A stretch of DNA of 64,000 nt, from contig NC_056758.1 of assembly GCF_018687715.1 (NCBI RefSeq), forward strand, positions 20,562,501 to 20,626,500, written 5' to 3'. How positions within the stretch are numbered: position 1 is the first letter of the stretch; each line of letters begins with the position of its first letter. The translations under genes and the position numbers were made by a program. This stretch comes from Carya illinoinensis. Its lineage: Eukaryota > Streptophyta > Magnoliopsida > Fagales > Juglandaceae. Shown one piece after another: positions 9,801-20,595 of the stretch. The notes under the pieces are model-generated. The model was given only the letters and a program-made list of their open reading frames with translations. It made no database searches and had not been told where the DNA came from.

Positions 9801-10697
9801 TCAAGGTTGATAGACTAGATCCACAAGTGGAATGTCTTCCACTTCCAGAACTTGCCTATCAATTAATATTTTAACGCGTTGACCATTTACTTTAAAGATC
9901 CGACCATCCTTAAGATCCTCTATTTCTACCACCCCATTTACAAAAACATTTTTCACTAGAAATGGGTCAGTCCGCCTAAACCGAAGTTTTCCTTTGTGCT
10001 TGTGAGATCCAAAATCATATAAGCATATTCGGTCATTAGGTTTAAACCTCTTCCTAAGAATATTTTTATCATGAAACGTTTTCATTTTAACCTTATAGAC
10101 TTTAGACTTAGGCAAAGATTTCAATTTAACTCTTGGTGCTTTCATACTTACAGAAATCTGTTTTCCACATTTTTTAGGCAACTCCTCAAATTTCTGTTGC
10201 CAAACCTGTGTGCCATAATCCCGAGTTTCATCAAAAACAGCACAAATATCAATAACATCAGATGAATCACTAACAGATGTATTAAACTCAGAATTCATAA
10301 GGGAATATTCAAGGGGATCAAAATCATGAGTTGTGTGAACTCCCTTGTCAATGAGTGCATCAATCATATACGTTTGGTGGCACTCGTCATCTGTTGGCTG
10401 CTTCTCAATATGGAAAATGTTGACCTCCATGGTCATGTTTCCAAAAGATAACTTCATCAACCCATTCCTGCAATTTATAAGTGCATTAGCCGTAGCAAGG
10501 AAAGGTCTACCTAATATGAAAGGAACTTTACAGTTAGACTCAACAACTAATTGAGTGTCCAAAATTAAGAAATCAACAGGATAATAAAACGTGTCAATTT
10601 GGATCAAAACATCCTCAACTATCCCTCTCGGTTTCTTAACTGAACAATCAGCCAACTGAAGCACGACAGAAGTAGGCTTAATTTCACCCAAACCAAG
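9801..10697 (-). pseudogene. Element A: protease fused in frame to integrase C-terminus
   Basis: Continuous frame of about 296 codons after the stop at 10700-10698. First part: protease C-half (LADCSVKKPRGIVEDVL, ILGRPFLATANALINCR, LSFGNMTMEVNIFHIEKQP) and linker up to KLKSLPK. The next codons are [21 protein letters not shown], i.e. the integrase tail, ending FKVNGQRVKILIDRQ and a TGA at 9803-9801. In H these two parts are about 2.6 kb apart, with RT, RNase H and the integrase core between them. The join (about 10108-10115) keeps frame with at most two bases of shared sequence. Most likely a chance deletion; a product is possible only if something reads through upstream stops. Confidence 0.9.
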
Positions 10698-11621
10698 CTA
10701 CAAATAAATGGAATAAGGCATCAAATTAACACTAGCTCCTAGATCTAGCAAGGCTTGCCCAAACTCATGATTTCCAATATTACATGCAATGGTTGGACAA
10801 CCAGGATCCTTGTACTTAGGAGGAATTCGCTGCTCAATTAGAGCACTAACTTGCTCTGTCAGAAATGCTGTCTTCTTAACATGGTGCTTCCTCTTAACTA
10901 TACACAAATCTTTAAGAACTTTTGCATAAGTGGGAACTTGTTTAATAACATGCAAAAGAGGAAGGTTAATCTTTACCTGCCTGAGGTTCTCCAAGATTTC
11001 ATTACTAGGATCCAAATTTCGCATACCAGATTTTAAAGCTTGAGGAAATGGTACCTTAACTGGACTCTTGATTACCTCGGCATCCTTGGGGAACTCGGTG
11101 CTATCATTGCTTTGTTCCTCTTCAACATCCTCTTGCTTATCAGTTGTTGGGATGTGTAAGGACTTACCACTTCTTGTCATAATGGCATTGACTTCTTTTA
11201 AATTCTTTTGTGCCATATGCTGACCTTGGGGTGTGGATTGAGCTTGAGAAGGAAACTTGCCACGCTCATTCACACTCAAGGAGCTCATTATCTTGGATAT
11301 ATGACTCTTTATCTCTTTGTTTTCTTCAACAACCTGCATAATCAAAGATTCAAACTTTTGATTAGTTTTACTCTGTGTCTCAATAAAAGCATGCAAAGTG
11401 TCTTCTAAAGGACTCCTAGAAGATGAAGGTGCATGATATGGTGCAGGATATGATCTAGGGGGTTGTGCAGGTGACTAGTTTTCAGACTTCCAGCTAAAAT
11501 TGAGGTGATTACACCATCCAGGATTGTAGGTATCAGAGAAAGGTGCAACAGGCTTCATGTACATACCTAAGGCATTACATTGTTCCTCATACATCCCTCT
11601 CATCTCAGCAAATGTGGGACA
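10698..11621 (-). pseudogene. Element A: gag C-terminus and protease N-half
   Basis: From the solo-LTR boundary: CPTFAEMRGMYEEQCNALGMY, YNPGWCNHLNFSWKSEN, TAG 11477-11475 (Gln in H), then HAFIETQSKTNQKFES, MTRSGKSLHIP, a basic KRKHHVKKTAF box, IPPKYKDPGCPTIAC and the protease ALLDLGASVNLM with catalytic Asp and Gly intact. TAG 10700-10698 replaces the CAG of YLQLGLGEIKP. Both stops are CAG to TAG. Confidence 0.88.
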
Positions 11622-13882
11622 TGACTCGTGGTCGAATGTGCTTCCAAGTGTAGAAGTGTCAAGTTGTATCAAGGATAAGTCCAAGATCGTATTCCACAGG
11701 GACAATGGGTTATCAAAGCGTATAAGAGATTTGTGAGTAACAAATGAATCAAGTATGAGAGATGAAAATAAAATTCAAATGCAATGCAAGAAGATAATCG
11801 AAGTTGAAATTAGAGTTTCTAAAACAAACAAATTAACAAACACTTGGGTTGGGTATGAGACTCTTTATTTCGGATTCTAGATAATTTTCTCAATTAACAA
11901 TCCAATCAAGGCATTGCTAATCAGAAGATACAAATTTAAGCTCAAGTTTTGCAATATTTTCCTAATGGATTCTCTACTTTACTAGTCAAACACACATTAA
12001 CGAACAACTGAGAGAGGCCTTGATAGTTTTCTAGCTTTTTTTGTGCCTTACGTTAACAACAAAACAAGAGCAAGAGCCGCAATCTATTTTCAATTTAAAT
12101 CTGACTAGTAACATAGTAAAATCAACAATTAACAACAAAATATTGCATCGATCTAGAATCCAAAACAAATCAAGCTTCGTTCCACAACCCAAGCTTCAAA
12201 ACTTAGCTACACATGATAATTCTAACAACAAAGATTAATCTAAGCAAAGCCATAAAAAAAATTTGTGAGAAGAAATAAAAATAAATAAATAAAACCACAA
12301 GCTCCACCCCAACTCAACTAAGAACTTTAGGAAAGAAAACTGGGCAACAAAAAAAATAATAAAACTGAAAATGAGTCCTCTGAAATAACAACTGAAAAAC
12401 ACTACAACGTAAAGCAAAAAAATGAAACCATCGCCGCAAGGCCACCGTCTCCCCTACGTCTCTAAAGTAATGAAGAAAACAGCCAAAAGAACAATGAAAC
12501 CCGAGAGAAAGAGAGGGGGGGCCTTCCGTCTGAAATGTAAAAGAAAAATTCAAAGAAATAATATACTCCCAACCGAACAATGATCTGAACTAAGAACAAA
12601 TAAAAAAATGGATTTGACTCCTCAAATTAAAAACTGCCTAGCGTCTAAACGAAAAGGTAAAAACCAAAGCTCCCTCCTAGCCGCCAAGGTCTAAACTAAC
12701 AGGAAAGAAAAATAAAATGTTGCCGAATTCCTCAACGAGGTCTGGAACTGTAAAAAGAAAAGAAAAGCATAATACAATAAATGAAAACCAGCAGCAATGA
12801 GGTCTAGCGTAAACGAAAAGACCACAAAAAAAAAAACAGCCGAGCGAAAACAAAAGGAATGAATAAAAATGAAAACAAACCGCCTTCTCTCAAACAGAAA
12901 AAGAAATGGAATAAAAACTCTGCACTACTCTACTCCTTAGCGTCTGAAACGAAAGAAAAGTAAAAGCAAAAGCTCCCCTCCTCTCTGCTGCTGCTTCCAG
13001 CTAAATAGCTAATCTCCTGCTGCTGCTTCCCGTCCACATGAAAAAGAAAAAGAAATAAAAAAAACTCTACTGTTGTACGTTCAACTTCCATGTGCAGAAG
13101 CAAGAAAGGTGAAGTGAACAGCTTGTCTTCCAGCCATGTGCTTGGTTCTATTTATCTTGCAATGGTCAGCACGTGTGGTGTGCTGCTGTCCGAAGGCTTT
13201 CTGCTGCTGTACAGCGTGTGTGAATGCTCTGCTGGTCTGCATGTGTATTGCACTTTTCTGCATGTGTGAACTGGTCTGAATGATGCTGCATGTGCTACGT
13301 CCATTTCTTCTCCTGCTGCTCTACGTCTGCATGTGTGCATGTGTGCATGCATGTGTGAATCCGAATGCTTTGCTTGTTTTGCATGTGTATTGCATGTTGG
13401 TCTGCATGTGTGAGCTGGTCCACGTTTTCTGCATGTGTGCATTTCGAATGATTGCTATCCGAAGTGGTCTTTTTCTGCATGTGTGATTTCTCTTCTCCCG
13501 CTGTAGCAGCTGCTGCACATCCGAGTGAGTGGGTGTGTCACTTTTCTGCATGTGTGCATGTGATGTCCGAGTGAGTTTGTTTGCTGTCCATGTGATGCTG
13601 CTTGTGTGAGTGTTCTTGCTCCACTCATAATCAATTCTTTTATTTCTTTATAGGTCCCACTCTTTCTTTCCTTCCATAAATGCCCTATAATATATAAATG
13701 AAATGATATTATAGTTTACGTATTTCAAGAGCAAATATGAGACTTTGATGTGCAAAATATTATCATCAATAAATTTCCATTAAGTGTTAAAATTTTGATG
13801 CATAATTAAGTGTTCAACCATTCTTTGATGCAATAAATCACCCACTAAAACAGCTTAATTATGCATTTCTAACACTTCATCA
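11622..13882 (-). mobile_element. Solo LTR (G family) inserted in gag of element A
   Basis: 2261 bp bounded by TG and CA and flanked by the 5-bp target duplication GGACA (11617-11621 and 13883-13887). Removing the insert and one GGACA rejoins the gag frame exactly. Both ends match the 3' LTR of element G (47530-48916): TGACTCG...CGAATGTGCTTCC on the left and CATCA on the right. It lacks any internal gene or primer site, so it is a solo LTR left by LTR-LTR recombination. It is 874 bp longer than the G LTR, partly through a TGCATGTG-rich block at about 13200-13600. ORFs inside it are low complexity and not genes. Confidence 0.92.
13200..13600. repeat. TGCATGTG-rich block in the solo LTR
   Basis: Twelve TGCATGTG words in about 400 bp, often extended to CTGCATGTGTG, with one GCATGCATG. 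It lies some 280-680 bases from the LTR start in element orientation, i.e. in U3. The related G LTR has no such block. Confidence 0.85.
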
Positions 13883-14895
13883 GGACACTCTTGGGCAAGG
13901 TGATCTACCTCACCACACACAAAACATTGTCCAAAAGACTCTGCATGATTAGCCATGTGTGTTGGCTTTAAGTCTTTATTCTTCAACACCTCTAGCTCCC
14001 TAGTGATCATCTCAACCTTAGCCTTTAGGTTATCTTCTTCCCTAAGATGGTAAATTCCACCACCATTTAGGTTTCCTGCAGGTCGTGACCTATTTGTGCT
14101 CTCAGTAGCACTAGGTCCAGTCCAAGTGTGAGCTTTCTCAGCAAGCTCATTGAGGTATTCTATGGCCTCATCAGGATCTTTCTGTAAGAACTCACCATTA
14201 CACATCATCTCCACAAATTGACGCTCTCTAGGTGTAAGTCCCTCATAAAAATAGCTCACTAAGTGCCAATTCTCATACCCATGGTGATGACACATACTCA
14301 ATAGCTCCTTAAATCTCTCCCAAGACTGATACAAAGTCTCGTTGTCCTTTCGTACAAAGGTGGAGATTTGCCTTTTTAAAGCATTGGTCTTATGTTGGGA
14401 AAAGTATTTATTAAAGAAGACCTGAGTCATCTCATTCCATGACCCAATAGATCGTGGTCTCAAAGATTATAGCCAACTCTTAGCTCTATCCTTCAAAGAG
14501 AAAGGAAAGAACTTAAGTCTCACAATGTCATCAGTTGCATTTTGACTATGAAAAGTCGCAACTACTTCCTCAAACTCCTTAATGTGCACATATGGATTTT
14601 CATTTTCCAAGCCATGAAAAGTAAGGAGTAACTATATCATCCCTGTTTTAAAATCCAATTGGTGAATATTAGCTGGAAACATGATGCATGATGGTGTGGC
14701 TGTGCGTGTAGGGTGGAGGTAATCCTGAAGGGTCCTAGTGGGTTGATCTTCGTGTTCACTCATTTTCTTAGAATTAGAAGAATTATCAAACAAATGATCA
14801 AAAAAATTAAACTCTGACTCTAACACAGGTCTACAAGCAAACCGACCCAAGGCGTCTCTATACCTGTGCATGCAAGGTAGAGAAAAATGCAACAC
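13883..14895 (-). pseudogene. Element A: gag N-terminal and central part
   Basis: Frame begins upstream of MHRYRDALGRFACRP. Likely starts are that Met or the later MSEHEDQPTRTLQDY. It continues through the DYLHPTRTATPSCIMFP box to TAG 14634-14632 (Gln in H), then the gag core, TAA 14469-14467 (Tyr in H), then RPRSIGSWNEMTQVFFNKYF, FKELLSMCHHHGYENW, GLTPRERQFVEMMCNGEF and the CCHC knuckle CFVCGEVDHLAQEC. It is cut after CP by the solo LTR; the following DEVLEMHN residues come from the LTR. Confidence 0.9.
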
Positions 14896-15017
14896 TAAAA
14901 AAACTACAAAAAGAAAAAGAAAATAAAAACAAGATGCAGCAAGCTAAAATAGGGAACGAAGTTACCGCCTTTACAAACTGTTGAAAAGAAAAACTATCTC
15001 ACAATTCTTCTACCGTC

Positions 15018-15035
15018 TCCCCGGCAACGGCGCCA
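15018..15035 (-). other. Element A: primer-binding site, TGGCGCC type
   Basis: Minus strand TGGCGCCGTTGCCGGGGA, five bases inside the LTR end. This is the primer site known from Athila/Tat elements, usually assigned to Asp-tRNA. H has the same site with one difference (58044-58061). Confidence 0.92.
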
Positions 15036-15040
15036 AAATT

Positions 15041-16410
15041 TGATTACGTCCAAAGAATAACGCGATAGTTGTAGCACAGCTTTGGGGTGTCGATTCCACA
15101 GGGAGGCAAATTAAAAGAATAGCAAGAGGAACAAAGAAACTAAAGAAAAAAATATTAAATAAGTAATAGAGAACAAAGATTAATTTTAAATGTAAATTCA
15201 AGTGAAGCAAAGTGATTAACAGAAAAAATACTCAAATTTGACAAACACTAGAGCGTCGGGAATCCCTTGCACAAATCTGGTATTTTAATTATTCTTAATT
15301 CATTGGATAACTCAATTAGGAACTCAATTTCCGCAATTCCCAATCGGAAGGTATAGATTTATAAACCAGACTTAAATCAAATGTAACCCTTTGAAAAAAC
15401 ATTCACCACTTTTAAAAAACGTGAATTACTACCCCTATTGATAAAATCCAATGACGATAATATACTCAGGAAGCGATATTGCAGCAAAAAACTAAATCAA
15501 TATAGATAAATAATTGATCCAATCATAATCAAAGAACTAATCCATTCAATAGAAAAAGCATGACTGAATCCATAAACACAATAAATTCTATGATTATTCG
15601 GAGAAGAAAACATCAACGATGAATTGAGAATGATAAAACAAAAGAGTTTTAGCAATTGAAAATCAAATACATGAATTAACAATAAATTAGAAATACCATC
15701 TAATGTGCAAGTTCATCCCTAACCCTACTAGAGAATTTAGTTACCCATACATATACTGGACAACAAAAATCTCCAGAGAAAACTGAAGCGAATGGTGGCC
15801 ATGGAAGTGATTTTCTCCTCTCTTCAGATCTACCTCTTGTGCCTCTTCCTCCCCCTCCATTTCGTACTAATGATATGCTTATATAGGGTAGGAAAGAAAT
15901 CCTAATGTCCTCTTAATTTCCGCATAAAAAAAATTGCCTAACTTTTAGGACTTATCTTGGCAGCCATGTATGACCTTCAGGATTTTGAATTTGGAAATCC
16001 TTATTAGAGACAAAGTTATAGCCCTTTAAGATAGCTTTCTAATGCATCGATAATTGCATCAATCTGATATGTGAGTAAAAAGATACAGTCAAAAGACTAA
16101 TGTATGTCCAGACTGTCTCCTAGCGAATTTCGGACTTGGACTTCTTATGGTTTCATTTTGTGATTTTTTTCTTTTTCTTTTCTTCTAAATTGCTCTCAAA
16201 CCCCATGAATGTCCTCCTTTGAATTTGACTGGCTTGACTTACCTTTTTATAAACTCTGAAATTATACATAAAAAAAAACTGCTTAGGAGTATCCCAACGT
16301 AAATAGAAATTCAATTTAAGAATACACATTAATTCCTATGATTTCTATTCACATTTTAGCATTTTAGTCCAATAATAGGGTATATAGAGTGCACTTTCGC
16401 ACACTCATCA
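15041..16410 (-). mobile_element. Element A: 5' LTR
   Basis: 1370 bp, plus-strand ends TGATTACG and CTCATCA. Same family as the two H LTRs and the solo LTR at 37359. A TATA-like CCTATATAAGC lies on the minus strand at about 15889-15879, in a segment that H lost from its 5' LTR. Near its 3' end is the TCCCTGTGGAATCGA motif shared with other LTRs here. Flanked on the right by LINE sequence (AATAG); the partner LTR is lost, so the duplication cannot be confirmed. Confidence 0.93.
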
Positions 16411-16773
16411 AATAGTGTCGGGTGCTGTGGTCTTATCTTCAGGATTTAGATGGTGGTGATAATATACCATGGTTTCTTGGTGGGGATTTTAATATTATCC
16501 GGTCGGAAGGTGAGAAAATTGGTGGAGTTTGTCAGTCTTCTCGGGGGCGGGATGAGTTTAATAGCTGTATTCAAGATTGTAGTCTTGTTGATCTTCCTTA
16601 TTCTGGTAATCGTTTTTCTTGGTGTAATGGGAGGTTAGGGGGTGGAAGAATTTGAGCTCGTCTTGATAGAGTCCTGGTGAATACTGGTTTTCTATCCAGT
16701 TTTCCTAATAGTTGTTTGATGTATCTTCCTTGAACCTTGTCTGATCATTGCCCTATGGTTACCTCTTTATGGG
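16411..16773 (+). pseudogene. LINE ORF2: endonuclease C-terminal part
   Basis: Apurinic-type endonuclease end: WFLGGDFNIIRSEGEK (Asp and Asn of the active site), SLVDLPYSGNRFSWCNG, RLDRVLVN and TLSDHCPMV (catalytic Asp-His). It nicks target DNA to prime insertion. TGA at 16653-16655 replaces Trp and TGA at 16731-16733 replaces Arg. The N-terminal half is missing where element A begins. Confidence 0.85.
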
Positions 16774-17505
16774 TTGATAGGAGGGTTGGTCCTACACCTT
16801 TTCATTTTCAAAGAATGTGGTGTTTGCATGATCCTAATTTTAGGTGTGGTAAGTGAGTATTGCAGGCAAGAATTTCAAGGTTGCCCGATGGTGAAATTTA
16901 GTAGAAAATTAAAAATATTGAAACAAGTGTTGAAGAAATGGAATGGGGAGGTCTTCGGTAAAGTGGAAGTAGATCTTAAAGTTATTGAAGAGGAGCTCCT
17001 TGCGTTGGAGAATAATGCACAACAAAATTATACTCAAGATATGAAAGTTGAACTTTTGAGATGCAAGCAAAAGCATCTCCAATATTTGCATAGAGAGGAG
17101 ATTATGGGGTGTCAAAAATCCAGAGTTAAGTGGATTTGTGAAGGTGATGAAAACACAGCTTTCTTTCATGCTTCTCTTAGATGTAAAAAGAAATTTAAGG
17201 CTTTAGAGAGTATGATTCTTGAAGATGGTAGTGTTCTTGATTCCGGTGAAGCAGTCCTTGAGGGGGCTGTTGATTTCTTCCAGAAGCAATTAACCACATC
17301 GGCAGTGTCTTTTGAGGAGCCTGGTATGAATCTTATAACTTCTATTATTACTAAGGATGATAATCAATTTCTTTGCAGAGTTCCAAATTTGATGGAGGTT
17401 AAGGAGGCGCTTTGGTCAATCCCACAAGATAGTAGTCCAGGGCCTGATGGTTTTTCTGCTAGTTTTTTCCATCATGCCTGGGATATTATCAAAGAAGATT
17501 ATTGA
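16774..17505 (+). pseudogene. LINE ORF2: linker and RT N-terminal domain
   Basis: The first ~25 codons are out of frame; a shift near 16850 restores homology at FQGCPMVKFSRKLK. Then come a Lys/Glu-rich helix with KKWNGEVFGKVE, KSRVKWICEGDENTAFFHASLR and the RT entry box PDGFSASFFHHAWDIIKED. It ends at TGA 17503-17505, next to another frameshift. Confidence 0.85.
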
Positions 17506-18116
17506 TGTTGGCAATTGAATTCTTTGAGGGTAAGCCTTTAACTACGTTCTTTGGTGCCACCAATATTGTGTTGATACCGAAAGTGGATGACCCAAGGGGT
17601 TTTTTGCAATTCAGGCCTATCAGTTTATGCTCTGTTGTTTATAAAATTTTATCCAAGGTTCTGGTGAATAGGTTGGAACCAATCATGAAGAAAATAATCT
17701 CTGAGGAACAATCAGCCTTTATTAAAGGCCGACGCACTTTTGATAATATTTCTATCTCTCAAGAAATGGTTCAGAGTATGAACAGGAAAGTGAGAGGTGG
17801 TAATGTTATGATTAAAATTGATATGGCAAAGGCGTATGACAGGGTAAAGGCGTATGACGGGGTAAATTGGAGGTTCTTGTTAGAGGTGATGAAGAGGTTG
17901 GGTTTCTCAGATCATTGGAGGGGCCTGATTTTTAATTGTATCTCTTCTCCTATGTGTTCGGTGATGCTTAATGGTTCTTTGAAGGGCTTTTTCAAACCTT
18001 CCCTTCGTATTAGGCAAGGGGATCCCCTGTCACCTTATCTTTTCATTTTATCACAAGAATTGCTTTCTCGTATGATTAATGTTGATTTTCAACAGGAAAG
18101 AGTAAAAGCCTTTTAA
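17502..18116 (+). pseudogene. LINE ORF2: RT fingers and palm
   Basis: Non-LTR RT blocks: TNIVLIPKVDDPRGFLQFRPISLC, VYKILSKVLVNRL, SEEQSAFIKGRRTFDNI, MIKIDMAKAYDRV, SVMLNGSLKGFFKPS and LRIRQGDPLSPYLFIL. Motif A is disturbed by an 18-bp tandem duplication, so that KAYDRV is followed at once by KAYDGV (17829-17864). The frame ends at TAA 18114-18116; homology resumes two bases away in another frame. Confidence 0.9.
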
Positions 18117-18482
18117 TACTAATGGAGGTACTCTGATCTCTCATTTGTTTTATGCTAATGATGTGCTGATTTTTTCAAATGGGGGTAAAAGATCTCTTCT
18201 GCAGATTATGAAGACTTTGCAAGCGTACCAATCTATGTCTAGGCAGATGGTCAGTCCGGCTAAGTCATCTATTTTTTTCCCCTCTAAGTTTTCTGTTGCT
18301 AGAAAATTGGAGTCTTTGAGGATCACAGGTTTTATGGAGGGGAAATGGCCATGCACTAATCTGGGAGTTCCGCTACATGTGGGAAGGATGACTATCAAAT
18401 TATTTGAACCTTTGTTGTTAAAGTTGTAGAAAAAATTGGCTGGGTGGAAGAGTAACATTCTTTCTTTCGGGGGTAAGATTAT
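18117..18482 (+). pseudogene. LINE ORF2: RT catalytic loop and thumb start
   Basis: Reads TLISHLFYANDVLIFSNGG: the YxDD loop is YAND, i.e. one catalytic Asp is Asn (GAT to AAT). Then the plant-LINE boxes SRQMVSPAKSSIFF and NLGVPLHVGR. TAG at 18427-18429 replaces Gln. It ends in GGKII where element D inserted. Confidence 0.88.
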
Positions 18483-19716
18483 TGACTCACTCAAAAATGA
18501 GTAGCACTAAACCTATCCCAAGTGCAGGAGGATATCGTGTAATAATTAGGAATAAATTCCTAGATCGTCTCCTTAGGAAAAGTTACTTAAAAATCAAACT
18601 CGTTGAAAAGGGTGAAAAACTTCACAAAGAGAAAATAAAATGATGGTATGTGCAATGGATAAAAAAGGGTACTAGTCATGGACTAGATTCATGTTTTTAG
18701 ATTTTGATTGTCGGATTGGAATGTAAAGGACTAATAGATTAAACTCAGAAATTAATAAAACTAAATTAAGAATTAAACAAAATTAGGAAGTAATTGACAA
18801 AACATGCACTGAAAATTGAAAAGCCCTAAAATCAATGTTCTAGGGTTCATCATTGTATTCAAATCACAAATTCTAAAATTAAACCATCGTAATTGTAATC
18901 ACTATTAAAATGAAAGCTTAACGAAACGATAAAAATAAATAACATGAATTAAATGAATAACAAATAAATTACTCAAACGACTAAATCAAAATTCTCCAAA
19001 ATAATTTAGAAACTTAAAATTGAAATGAAATAGTAAGTAGGGAATTGAAAGATCAAGCCAATTGAACAGAGATGAAGATTCGAAGCGGTGGAGGAGGCTA
19101 AGCTGCAGTGGCAAGTGGACCCCTTAAGGAGTTCTTCAATCTGCTACAGTGTGAGTGAATGATCCAATGAAAATTGTGTAGCTGCGTGAATGATCAATTG
19201 TATGAATCCTCCTCTCTGAATCTGAACGAAAATCAAAGGAAAAATAAATTATAAGTGTTTCTCTAATCAAAACAGAGTTTTCCAGGCCAAAAAGTCTGTC
19301 ATAAGATGTAAAAAAACATATATATACTCTGACGGCGGAATAAATCTTGATCTGTAAAATACGATATTCGCTCAAGCGGAGTGTCGAGCGAACCTCGAGC
19401 GTTCGACTCTGCCTAAGTTAGCTTGAGCGGCCTGTCGAGTGAACGTCGAGCTTTCGACTCTGCCTGAATTCGCTCGAGCAGCCAAATGCCTCCACTCGAG
19501 CGATCTCTTTTCCCGCAACTCGCTCGAGCCCACTATCGAGTGGTGGCTTCTAGTTCAACAATTGATAAAATTAGAGCAGAAATTCATGCTTTTAATCAAT
19601 TAAAATCACAACTTTGATTTATTCATTTTTCCATATAAAACCAATGATAAAGTAATGAAAGAATTAAGATATATTGGTTCTAAAAGCATTAAGAATGCAA
19701 AAATTCAGCTCAATCA
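18483..19716 (-). mobile_element. Element D: 3' LTR (complete)
   Basis: 1234 bp, plus-strand ends TGACTCAC and CAATCA, next to the purine tract at 19717. It aligns with 28175-29097 over its right three quarters; the first ~352 bp have no partner in the 5' copy. It holds the CTCGAG-rich repeat at about 19370-19545. Confidence 0.92.
19370..19545. repeat. CTCGAG palindrome repeat, 3' LTR copy
   Basis: Imperfect ~51-bp units, each opening with a GCTCGAGCG-type CpG palindrome. One ~39-bp piece present in the other LTR copy (28865-28925) is missing here, between two TCGAG words. Confidence 0.85.
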
Positions 19717-19730
19717 CACCCCCCAACTAG
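19717..19730 (-). other. Element D: polypurine tract 1
   Basis: CTAGTTGGGGGGTG on the minus strand, directly before the 3' LTR, as expected for the plus-strand primer. Confidence 0.88.
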
Positions 19731-20595
19731 CATTTTGCTAATCCTTGAGCAAAAAAGTGAAAATTAATTGAGATGAATATTGCATAAAGATCGAAATTCA
19801 AACAAAAACAATCAGACACAATTTTGAATTCTCACAAAAGTGACACGTTACTACTCAACTCCCAAGGGTTATACTCACCAAAACTATCTCAACAATCTTT
19901 CACATAGAATTAAGGCAAATGTCTCAGAACTCAAATGTGTGTGTGGAGCTAAACCGGTTGTGTGTTCCTCCTTACTAGCCATGATTTGTCATAGGATTTT
20001 TCAACCTTAAGATTAATCATTGCTGATTCTAACTACCTCAAAGCCCAAGGGTCTAGCAGTTTTCACGCCAGCTCTGTTTTTAAAGGTTGGACACTCAACC
20101 CCCAAAGTCTTGGGTAACTGTTTCTAGCCCTTTTTACTTAGGAAAGTTCACTAAGTTGCCTTTATTCCTTTTCTCTCTCTCTCTCTTTTTTTTCTTTTTG
20201 GCATGCCTCGGTAGTCCTGCAGTTTACTTCTCCAGTATTAAATCAATGAATGGTAAATAAGGAACACTACAAGTGTAAGCATGTGTAAAATGTCCTTCAA
20301 AATTTGCCTTTCGTTCTACAAAAATTTTATCAAGTTTCATCTCAATAAGCATAACATCCCGATGTTTCAAGTCACATATCAACAAAATATGATGCATCAA
20401 AAATCATGCTCTATGTTTAAGCTTGAAAATAAATCTTCACAAATGATCCCGCTCAACTACTCCACCAATATGTTCAAATTTCACAAATCTTATATTTATT
20501 TATTTTTATTTTTTATTTATTTTTGTTTTGTTTTTTGTTTTGTTTTTTTTTTAAATGTGCACACATGCTACCCCCCAACTAGTGAGAGACATAGT
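19731..20595 (-). mobile_element. Element D: non-coding segment between the two purine tracts
   Basis: No gene. AT-rich, with CT and T runs at 20170-20200 and 20490-20550. It ends near a second G-run (minus strand, plus 20570-20582, CTAGTTGGGGGGTAGC), which follows the TTGAGGAC box after pol as in the other elements. Confidence 0.8.

Larger units (their letters stand above)
9400..16410 (-). mobile_element. Element A: Athila-like, internally deleted, 3' LTR lost
   Basis: Minus strand: 5' LTR (16410-15041), primer site (15035-15018), gag (14895-13883 and, beyond an inserted solo LTR, 11621 on), protease, a direct join to the integrase tail, the post-pol purine tract near 9530 and part of the non-coding tail to about 9400. 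RT, RNase H and most of integrase are gone, as is the 3' LTR. Apart from stops at 14634, 14469, 11477 and 10700 the frame is continuous once the solo LTR is removed. Its family is that of C and H. It lies in a LINE (right flank 16411). Confidence 0.9.

Noticed and set aside
9801..10697. Fused protease-integrase frame as a domesticated host gene
   Set aside because: Preceded by several stops in gag, no new promoter or start visible, and the element is otherwise decaying. Kept only as a structural finding.
13152..13551. His/Thr/Cys-rich open frames (repeated THMQ, HTCR words)
   Set aside because: Three overlapping frames across the TGCATGTG block, as expected from a repeat; they lie in a solo LTR.
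15018..15035. Part of a tRNA gene
   Set aside because: Only the 18-base primer site matches; no cloverleaf around it.
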